A DNA stretch of 64,000 nucleotides from Salegentibacter_A chungangensis (GTDB lineage: Bacteria > Bacteroidota > Bacteroidia > Flavobacteriales > Flavobacteriaceae), in NCBI RefSeq assembly GCF_042678405.1, contig NZ_JBHTLI010000001.1, positions 1,798,001-1,862,000 of the forward strand. Direction: 5' to 3'. Shown here piece after piece: positions 58,019 to 64,000 of this stretch. Position numbers and translations under genes: made by a program. The first letter of the stretch is position 1, and each line of letters starts with the position of its first letter. The notes below the pieces were generated by a model, which searched no databases, had not been told where the DNA came from, and saw nothing but the letters and a program-made list of their open reading frames with translations.

Positions 58019-59089
58019 TTATTTTCCTGACTTCTTTTCGAATTCTTTCATTGTGTCTACAAGCACCTGAACGCTTTCCAGCGGAAGTGCATTGTACATA
58101 GAAGCGCGGTATCCTCCAACACTTCTATGCCCGTTAAGCCCGTTGATATTGGCTTCTTTCCACATTTTGTCAAAAGTCTCTTTATGGGTGTCAGACTTAA
58201 GGTTGAAGGTCGCGTTCATAGGAGAGCGGTCTTCAACAGCGGCATAACCTTCAAACATAGAATTCCTGTCTATTTCATCGTATAACAGCTTGGCTTTGGC
58301 AGCATTTCGCTCCTCCATTGCTTTAATTCCGCCCTTGGCCTTGATCCATCTTAGAGTAAGCATAGAAACATACACCGCATAAACTGCCGGGGTATTGAAC
58401 ATACTGTCTTTACCAATATGAACCTTATAATCCATCATTGACGGGATCTGTCGGCTAACTTTTCCGAGGATATCTTCTTTTACCACTACCAGGGTGGTTC
58501 CCGCAGGCCCCATATTTTTCTGGGCACCGGCATAAATAAGGTCGAATTTTGAGAAATCCATTTCCCTGGAGAAGATATCGCTGCTCATATCACATACCAG
58601 CGGAATATCCGTTTCAGGAAAATCCTTTATCTGTGTACCGAAAATTGTGTTGTTACTGGTGCAATGAAAATAATCGGCATCTGAAGGGATTTTGTAACCC
58701 TTCGGGATATAGTTGAAATTCTTGTCTTTAGAGGAAGCTACTTCATCCAGCTCCCCAAACAATTTCGCTTCCTTGATGGCCTTGGTAGACCAGGTTCCGG
58801 TATTGAGATATGCCGCTTTTTTCTCCAGTAGATTGTAAGCGACCATCAGGAACTGCATGCTTGCACCTCCCTGGAGGAAAAGAGCCTTGTAGCCCTTGTT
58901 CTGAAGCCCTAATAGTTCAAGGGCCAGTTCTCTCGCTTCTTCCATTACCGAGACGAAATCGGCGCTGCGGTGGGATATTTCCAGGATAGATAATCCGGAG
59001 TCATTGAAATTCAGTATAGCCTGTGAGGCCTCCTGAAATACCTCCTGCGGTAATATACAAGGGCCTGCACTATAGTTGTGTTTTTTCAT
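58019..59089 (-). CDS. serC: Phosphoserine aminotransferase
   Basis: This 356-aa PLP enzyme converts phosphohydroxypyruvate to phosphoserine. It begins KHNYSAGPCILPQEVFQEAS, with LFLQGGASMQFLMVAYNLL near 70-88, the PLP Lys in LIYAGAQKNMGPAGTTLV (Lys near 191), and RSVGGYRASMYNALPLESV near the end. Length is normal. It precedes serA and follows the acyl-CoA reductase-like gene by 75 bp; all point left. Confidence 0.97.
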   Translation of the reverse strand: MKKHNYSAGPCILPQEVFQEASQAILNFNDSGLSILEISHRSADFVSVMEEARELALELLGLQNKGYKALFLQGGASMQFLMVAYNLLEKKAAYLNTGTWSTKAIKEAKLFGELDEVASSKDKNFNYIPKGYKIPSDADYFHCTSNNTIFGTQIKDFPETDIPLVCDMSSDIFSREMDFSKFDLIYAGAQKNMGPAGTTLVVVKEDILGKVSRQIPSMMDYKVHIGKDSMFNTPAVYAVYVSMLTLRWIKAKGGIKAMEERNAAKAKLLYDEIDRNSMFEGYAAVEDRSPMNATFNLKSDTHKETFDKMWKEANINGLNGHRSVGGYRASMYNALPLESVQVLVDTMKEFEKKSGK

Positions 59090-59164
59090 AAAATTGGTTG
59101 TTTCTTATACAAAGATGCTAAAAACAGGAAGGACAGCCTGTTATTAAAATGATAATTATAGCAA

Positions 59165-60229
59165 CTATAAATTTAACAAAAATTCCATAGTATCCACATT
59201 ATCTGCGTAATCCCAAAGCCTTGGATGCTGGGTATCTCCAAAGCGCACTTCATCTTCCTTAAAGTTATGGGATACCACGCATTGCAATTTATCTTTGTGC
59301 GCTTCAAGTTTGCCTTTCAGCTCATCCTTATCCTTGTAAGTCTCGTAGAACAGGGTGGCGATGGGGGAGCCAAAGCTGCCATCTTCTTTAAGGATAAGAA
59401 ACCCGTTTTCCAGGAGCTTAAATTCGCTCATCAGGTATACGGCCTTGTTATAATCGTAGTTATTGGCATATTTTGCCTGGTTGATGATCGGGTTCCAGCC
59501 GTACATCGCCTTAAAGAACGAATCAAAATCGTAGCCTTCAGGCACATAAAGCTTAGAGACATTCCTGCAGCCAAGTCCGTAATACCTGAAGATATCTTCG
59601 GCTAAGGCTTCCAGCTGTTCTTTGGATTCTTCACCGGTAAGTACGGCTACAGAATTCCTGTTTTTCCTGATGATATTCGGTTTATTTCCGAAGTAATATT
59701 CAAAATACCTGGCGGTATTGTTGCTGCCGGTTGCGATCACTGCATCAAAATCATCCAGCTGTTCATCGGTAAACGAGATGTATTTTTCGAATTCCGGTTC
59801 CAGGGCCATTAAATAGGCGGCAATTACGGGTAATAACTGTTTATCGTTTGAAGACTGTTTAACCTGCACCCGGTGGCCTGATATTAGAACAGATAAGAAG
59901 TCGTGGAAACCTACAAGCGGGATATTTCCCGCCATTATAACGGCCACGGTTTTAGGTTCCTTTTCTTTGAATTCGTATTTGCTAAGCCACTCGTCCAGGT
60001 TTTCACGGGTCAGGGCTTTGCTCCATTCCTGAAGTGAAAAAACCACATTTTCCCTGTTGAACCATCCGTTATGATGCACCGCTGAATCTATCTTATGATC
60101 CATTTCAGTAAAAAACTTCTCGTTGTGCGGAAGTTTTTCATCCAGCACCGAGTCCTTCAGTTCAAATTGTCCAAGAAATTTACCAAGTGTAAGAAAGTGA
60201 GATTTGCGGTCTTCGATTGTCATTTGCAT
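59165..60229 (-). CDS. Acyl-CoA reductase (LuxC family)
   Basis: This 354-aa protein matches the LuxC/acyl-CoA reductase family. AVIMAGNIPLVGFHDFLSVLISGHRVQVKQSSNDKQLLPVI (about 95-135) is the nucleotide-binding part, ATGSNNTARYFEYYFG follows near 170, and the catalytic Cys is in YYGLGCRNVSKLYVP (near 228). No luxE- or luxD-like genes are near, so an acyl-CoA to aldehyde role in serine-linked or fatty metabolism is unclear. The start could also be the ATG two codons later. Often neighbours serC and a ferredoxin in flavobacteria. Confidence 0.88.
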   Translation of the reverse strand: MQMTIEDRKSHFLTLGKFLGQFELKDSVLDEKLPHNEKFFTEMDHKIDSAVHHNGWFNRENVVFSLQEWSKALTRENLDEWLSKYEFKEKEPKTVAVIMAGNIPLVGFHDFLSVLISGHRVQVKQSSNDKQLLPVIAAYLMALEPEFEKYISFTDEQLDDFDAVIATGSNNTARYFEYYFGNKPNIIRKNRNSVAVLTGEESKEQLEALAEDIFRYYGLGCRNVSKLYVPEGYDFDSFFKAMYGWNPIINQAKYANNYDYNKAVYLMSEFKLLENGFLILKEDGSFGSPIATLFYETYKDKDELKGKLEAHKDKLQCVVSHNFKEDEVRFGDTQHPRLWDYADNVDTMEFLLNL

Positions 60230-60230
60230 A

Positions 60231-60262
60231 TTTGGTTATGAATGCGATTGGCGTTAAATTTG
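60231..60262 (+). promoter_or_regulatory. Promoter of the ferredoxin gene
   Basis: TTTG (60231-60234), a 20-bp spacer and TAAATTTG (60255-60262). The predicted start near 60269 leaves a leader of about 86 nt. It overlaps the 5' end of the divergent acyl-CoA reductase gene. Confidence 0.65.
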
Positions 60263-60354
60263 TATCTGCGAAAATAAAACTTACGCTTTCAAACTCCTAA
60301 GAAAGCGGTGGATTAGTTTTAATTTTCAGTTTAAATTTACAAATAAAAAGAGCT

Positions 60355-60708
60355 ATGGCAATTGTAATAACAGATGAGTGTATAAACTGCGGGGCTTGTG
60401 AACCGGAATGCCCCAATACTGCAATTTATGAGGGGGCTGATGACTGGCGTTATGCCGACGGGACAGACCTTGAAGGGAATGTAGTGCTTCCCAATGGAAA
60501 AGAAGTAGATGCTAATGAAGCCCAGGAGCCTATTAGTGATGAGATCTATTATATAGTGCCCGATAAATGTACCGAGTGCAAAGGATTCCACGAGGAACCT
60601 CAGTGTGCCGCAGTGTGTCCTGTAGACTGCTGTGTGCCGGATGAAGATCACGTGGAGACCGAAGAGGAATTACTCGGGAAACAAAACTTTATGCACCACG
60701 AGGACTAA
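60355..60708 (+). CDS. 4Fe-4S dicluster ferredoxin
   Basis: This 117-aa electron carrier has the two-cluster pattern CINCGACEPECP (near 11-22) and, after an insertion, CTECKGFHEEPQCAAVCPVDCC (near 78-99). The spacing of the second motif is longer than in the classic clostridial type and includes one extra Cys; it is of the Azotobacter FdIII/YfhL-like group with an extended loop. A charged segment lies between the clusters. It diverges from the acyl-CoA reductase gene and may supply electrons to it (inference). Confidence 0.92.
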   Translation: MAIVITDECINCGACEPECPNTAIYEGADDWRYADGTDLEGNVVLPNGKEVDANEAQEPISDEIYYIVPDKCTECKGFHEEPQCAAVCPVDCCVPDEDHVETEEELLGKQNFMHHED

Positions 60709-60728
60709 TTACCGTTTAAATATATTGG

Positions 60729-60757
60729 AACCGCTGCTTTGCGCAGCGGTTTTTTTA
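60729..60757 (+). terminator. Terminator after the ferredoxin gene
   Basis: AACCGCTGC / GCAGCGGTT with a 5-nt loop and a run of seven T, 20 bp after the ferredoxin stop. Confidence 0.9.
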
Positions 60758-60842
60758 TGTCCTGATTTTCCGTTTTGGCTAAATTTTAATTGTCTGTAAA
60801 GTGCGTAATGCATTGAAATTCTGTAATTTAATGTTTTGAATT

Positions 60843-61799
60843 ATGGATACGGGAATTACAATAGGTTTTGGAGGCGATACTATGCTGGGGAGAGGTGTTA
60901 ATGCTAAGATCTCTGAAACCAATTATTTCTATCCCTGGGGAGACCTCTTGGACTTTCTGAAAAAAACAGACCTCAATATTCTTAATCTCGAGACCACGCT
61001 TACCGAAAGTAAAGAAAGAGTTCCCAAAGTATTCAATTTTAAAGCAGAGCCCGATAAGGTGCAGACCCTGATCGCCGCAAAGATCGGTGCCGTCACAATT
61101 GCCAATAATCATATCCTCGATTTTTCTGAAAAAGGCCTTTTAGAAACAATTGAAGTTTTGGATAAGGCCGGAATAAGGTACGTTGGGGCCGGGAAGAATA
61201 AAAAGGAAGCAACAGAACCATTGATTCTTGATGTTAAAGATTTAAAACTTGGCCTGTTGGGCTATACCGATAATGAGCCTGGCTGGATTGCAAGTGCCAA
61301 CCCGGGTACCAACTACCTGGAAGTTGGGGATACTGAAAGGATTAAAAAAGATATTTCTGCCCTAAGGAAGGAGGTTGATATTCTTATTGTTTCATACCAC
61401 TGGGGCCCGAACATGAGAGTAAAACCTACCCGGCAGTTTCAGGACTTCGCTCATAAGATCATAGACTTTGGGGCAGATATTATTCACGGCCACAGCGCGC
61501 ATATTTTTCAGGGGATAGAGATCTATAATAAGGGCCTTATAATGTATGATACGGGTGACTTTGTTGATGATTATGTGGTGGACCCCGTGTTGAGAAATGA
61601 CCGGAGTTTTTTCTTCATTATTGAAGCAGACCGCTCCGGGTTGAAAAAGCTGAAGCTCATCCCCGTAAGGATAAGGAATATGCAGGTAAATAAAGCCCGG
61701 GCTGAAGATTATGACTGGACTCTGAAACGAATGCAGAAGCTTTCTTCAGAGTTAGGGACTGAAGTGTCAGGAAATGGTATAGTGGAATTAAACGGTTAA
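60843..61799 (+). CDS. CapA-family protein
   Basis: This 318-aa protein has the CapA/PgsA metallophosphoesterase-like fold: FGGDTMLGRGVNAKI, LDLNILNLETTLT-type strand, VTIANNHILDFSEKGL, VDILIVSYHWGPNMR and IHGHSAHIFQGIEIY. The ligands Asp, Asn, His and GHSAH are all visible. In Bacillus CapA acts in poly-gamma-glutamate capsule synthesis; here there is no signal peptide or membrane segment, so a cytosolic enzyme is likely. It precedes an alcohol dehydrogenase gene by 18 bp. Confidence 0.9.
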   Translation: MDTGITIGFGGDTMLGRGVNAKISETNYFYPWGDLLDFLKKTDLNILNLETTLTESKERVPKVFNFKAEPDKVQTLIAAKIGAVTIANNHILDFSEKGLLETIEVLDKAGIRYVGAGKNKKEATEPLILDVKDLKLGLLGYTDNEPGWIASANPGTNYLEVGDTERIKKDISALRKEVDILIVSYHWGPNMRVKPTRQFQDFAHKIIDFGADIIHGHSAHIFQGIEIYNKGLIMYDTGDFVDDYVVDPVLRNDRSFFFIIEADRSGLKKLKLIPVRIRNMQVNKARAEDYDWTLKRMQKLSSELGTEVSGNGIVELNG

Positions 61800-61817
61800 T
61801 TGATCAAATAAGTGTTT

Positions 61818-62843
61818 ATGAAGGCAATGCTATTACACCGCAGCTCATCTTTTGAGGAAAACAGGTCGCCGCTGGAACTCAGTAATATTGAAATTCCTGA
61901 ACCCGGCCCCGGGCAGGTATTGATAAAAGTTTCAGTTTGCGGGGTTTGCCATACAGAACTGGATGAGATAGAGGGCAGGACCGCTCCTCCTAAATTCCCC
62001 GTAGTTCCCGGGCATCAGGTAGTGGGCAGAGTGGAAAGGAATGGTCCCGGAGCTTCAAATTTCAAAACCGGTGACAGGGTAGGAGTTGCCTGGATCTTTT
62101 CTGCCTGTGGAATATGCAAATATTGCAAAGCCGGGAATGAGAACCTATGTGATTATTTCAGGGCTACCGGACGCGATGCTAATGGAGGTTATGCCGAATT
62201 TATGGTGGCAGAGGAGAAGTATGTTTATAAGATCCCAGAATTCTTCAGTGATGCCGAAGCTGCGCCAATGTTATGCGCCGGGGCTATTGGTTACAGGTCA
62301 GTGCGTCTGGCCGGAATTAAGGATGGGCAGAGGCTTGGGTTTACCGGTTTCGGAGGATCGGCACATTTGGTTTTAAAAATGCTAAGATATCAGTTTCCAA
62401 AAGTGAAAACCTACGTTTTTGCCAGGAGTGAATCTGACAGGGAGTTCGCTCTGGAACTGGGTGCCACCTGGGCCGGTGACACCACCGACAGGTCTCCGGA
62501 GAAACTTGATGCCATAATCGATACCACTCCGGCCTGGAAGCCGGTGGTCGAAGCTCTTTCCAACCTTGAAAAAGGAGGGAGGCTTGTAATTAACGCCATA
62601 AGAAAAGAGGAAAGCGACAAGGGTTATCTGGAAAAGCTTTCCTATCAGCGGGACCTGTGGTTGGAAAAAGAGATTAAAAGTGTGGCCAATGTTACTGCAA
62701 AAGACGTAAAGGGTTTTTTAAAACTGGCAGCCGAAGCCCGAATTAAACCCGAATTTCAGGAATATAAACTAGAGGAAGCCAATAAGGCGCTTCTGGAGAT
62801 GAAAACCCAGAAGATAAGAGGAGCCAAGGTACTTCGGGTTTAA
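61818..62843 (+). CDS. Zinc-binding alcohol dehydrogenase
   Basis: The 341-aa product starts at the ATG at 61818 (a GTG at 61812 is two codons upstream). Catalytic zinc: CGVCHTELDEIEGR (Cys near 41), VVPGHQVVGRVE (His near 66); structural zinc: the four Cys of CGICKYCKAGNENLC near 96-110; NAD(P)H: GFGGSAHLVLKML near 177 in place of GxGGxG. Substrate is unknown; AdhP-like MDR proteins are the closest group. It is co-transcribed with CapA and precedes FtsH. Confidence 0.93.
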   Translation: MKAMLLHRSSSFEENRSPLELSNIEIPEPGPGQVLIKVSVCGVCHTELDEIEGRTAPPKFPVVPGHQVVGRVERNGPGASNFKTGDRVGVAWIFSACGICKYCKAGNENLCDYFRATGRDANGGYAEFMVAEEKYVYKIPEFFSDAEAAPMLCAGAIGYRSVRLAGIKDGQRLGFTGFGGSAHLVLKMLRYQFPKVKTYVFARSESDREFALELGATWAGDTTDRSPEKLDAIIDTTPAWKPVVEALSNLEKGGRLVINAIRKEESDKGYLEKLSYQRDLWLEKEIKSVANVTAKDVKGFLKLAAEARIKPEFQEYKLEEANKALLEMKTQKIRGAKVLRV

Positions 62844-62965
62844 GAAAAGTATCTTCCTGTTTTAGGTACTTTCCGAATGACTTTTATCATTTCCGCTTTC
62901 GGCATAAAATCGGAACTTAAAGGACTTTCAGTACGGGTATCTCGTCTTTTCTTTAAAATGGGGCT

Positions 62966-64000
62966 ATGGATTCACAAGAGCAAAAACAAACACAAACCCC
63001 GGCCAGAAAGCCACAATCTACGTTCTGGTGGATCTATATTGTGATGATTTTCTTTTTTATCTGGATGTGGTTTTTCCAAAGCAGCAGCTCTCTTCCGCAG
63101 ATTAGCTGGAATCACTTTGAAAAGGAACTTTTAGCACAGAATAAAGTCGATCGTCTGGATGTGGTAAATAATGAGTGGGTTGAGGTATACCTCAAAACTG
63201 AAGAAAAGAAAGCCGCCGATCAGGAGACCCAAAGTATTTTGGAAAGAGAGCAGGCGCGGGGTCCCTCATATTTTTTCAATATAGGTGCTGTTGAGGTTTT
63301 CTATGATCAGCTTAAAAGAACCGGAGAAGAATATCCTGAGGCAAATGAAATTGTGGTCACTTATAGCAGGAGACAAAACTGGGGAAGTACCATCTTGCCC
63401 TGGCTGTTACCTATTGGGCTGCTTATTCTGTTCTGGGTTTATATGCTGCGGGGAATTTCAGCCAGAATGCAGGGAGCCGATTCTTCCTTCTTTAAATTCG
63501 GGCAGTCTAAGGCCAGGATACTGGAACAGGGAACCGAAACCCGGGTTACATTTAAGGATGTTGCCGGTCTTGAAGAAGCTAAGGAAGAGATCTATGAACT
63601 GGTCAAATTTCTGAAAGATCCTGAAAAATTTGAACGCCTCGGGGCTAAGATACCTAAGGGAATCCTGCTATTAGGTCCCCCGGGAACGGGAAAAACCCTT
63701 TTGGCTAAGGCAGTGGCCGGGGAGGCAGGAGTCCCTTTCTTTTCCTTGTCGGGTTCCGAATTTATTGAAATGTTTGTGGGCGTAGGTGCGGCACGGGTAA
63801 GAGACCTTTTCAGCAAGGCCAAATTAAGGGCTCCCAGTATAATTTTTATAGATGAGATAGATACGATTGGCCGGGCAAGAGGCAGCTCCACCATTTTTCA
63901 ATCTAATGATGAAAGAGAGAGTACCCTAAACCAGTTATTGGCAGAACTTGACGGTTTTGATACCAATACCAGGGTGATCATTCTTGCAGCTACAAACAGG
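62966..64000 (+). CDS. ftsH: FtsH-type membrane AAA+ protease (3' end outside window)
   Basis: The frame stays open from the ATG at 62966 to the edge, 345 residues. TM1 is about 20-37, TM2 about 141-160, with a periplasmic domain of about 100 residues. Walker A GPPGTGKT is at 237-244 and Walker B SIIFIDEID near 291-299. The loop after it, GRARGSSTIFQSNDERESTLNQLL, has STIFQ where most FtsH have a Gly-rich stretch. The HEXXH protease part lies beyond the edge. It may be a second, divergent FtsH of the genome. Confidence 0.92.
   Translation, partial: MDSQEQKQTQTPARKPQSTFWWIYIVMIFFFIWMWFFQSSSSLPQISWNHFEKELLAQNKVDRLDVVNNEWVEVYLKTEEKKAADQETQSILEREQARGPSYFFNIGAVEVFYDQLKRTGEEYPEANEIVVTYSRRQNWGSTILPWLLPIGLLILFWVYMLRGISARMQGADSSFFKFGQSKARILEQGTETRVTFKDVAGLEEAKEEIYELVKFLKDPEKFERLGAKIPKGILLLGPPGTGKTLLAKAVAGEAGVPFFSLSGSEFIEMFVGVGAARVRDLFSKAKLRAPSIIFIDEIDTIGRARGSSTIFQSNDERESTLNQLLAELDGFDTNTRVIILAATNR

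Noticed and set aside
1..64000. CRISPR array, IS element or prophage
   Set aside because: No regularly spaced repeats, cas, transposase or integrase genes were seen; the 39-bp repeats are two terminators only.

Overview
The window is a 64 kb piece of a flavobacterial chromosome (Bacteroidota, most like Gramella/Christiangramia-type Flavobacteriaceae; genus inferred from protein character only). Supporting signs are the moderate AT content, DUF4252/DUF4290/DUF5916/BatA/TIGR02757-type families, a TonB-dependent receptor with a carboxypeptidase-like N-domain, almost no Shine-Dalgarno sequences, and promoters of the Bacteroidota type (TTTG - about 19 bp - TAnnTTTG) before the S6 operon, HU, tRNA-Met and the ferredoxin gene. 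No phage, IS element, transposase or CRISPR array was seen. The first gene (S41 peptidase) and the last gene (FtsH) run off the window.

Layout: 1-2.9 kb, S41 peptidase lipoprotein, then an ECF sigma / membrane anti-sigma-like / two DUF4252 operon. 2.9-19.2 kb, housekeeping genes: purB, a sirtuin without zinc cysteines, a triple-CHRD lipoprotein, trmH, a DEAD-box helicase with a long leader, the ITP pyrophosphatase gene, rlmH, nadC, a BrkB-like membrane protein, priA, an orphan LytTR regulator and rpsF-rpsR-rplI. 19.3-24.9 kb, an ABC permease, hisS, aldo/keto reductase and small proteins. 25.0-29.5 kb, an accessory-looking cassette: a lipoprotein of the 5'-nucleotidase/SoxB superfamily diverging from a TsdA-like diheme cytochrome c that overlaps an OprD-like porin gene. 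It is bracketed by near-identical 39-bp terminator repeats and lies beside tRNA-Met. 29.7-41.9 kb, class IV aminotransferase, YqgE, HU, AAA ATPase-recQ-fmt, DUF493-DUF4290-murA, a 486-aa conserved protein of unclear function, an MBL hydrolase and an esterase. 42-49 kb, a dihydroorotase-like protein that has lost its metal ligands, BatA, two tandem GAF histidine kinases, TIGR02757 and a LolD-like ATPase. 49-64 kb, DUF5916, msrA-folE, a TonB receptor with a His/Glu-rich loop downstream of a His/Cys-rich secreted protein, the serA-serC-acyl-CoA reductase cluster with a divergent ferredoxin, and CapA, alcohol dehydrogenase and a divergent FtsH.

The most noteworthy system is the 25-29 kb cassette. 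Its divergent intergenic region holds a perfect 16-bp palindrome exactly 21 bp from each of two predicted -7 elements, the geometry expected if one Crp/Fnr-type dimer switched on both promoters. The predicted products (periplasmic metallophosphoesterase, thiosulfate-dehydrogenase-like cytochrome, outer-membrane channel) suggest sulfur-compound or small-anion metabolism. Other protein-level surprises are MurA with Asp in place of the fosfomycin-target Cys, the metal-less dihydroorotase, the zinc-less sirtuin and a possible zinc-uptake locus. Predicted leaderless transcripts and TTG starts are further translation-level points.
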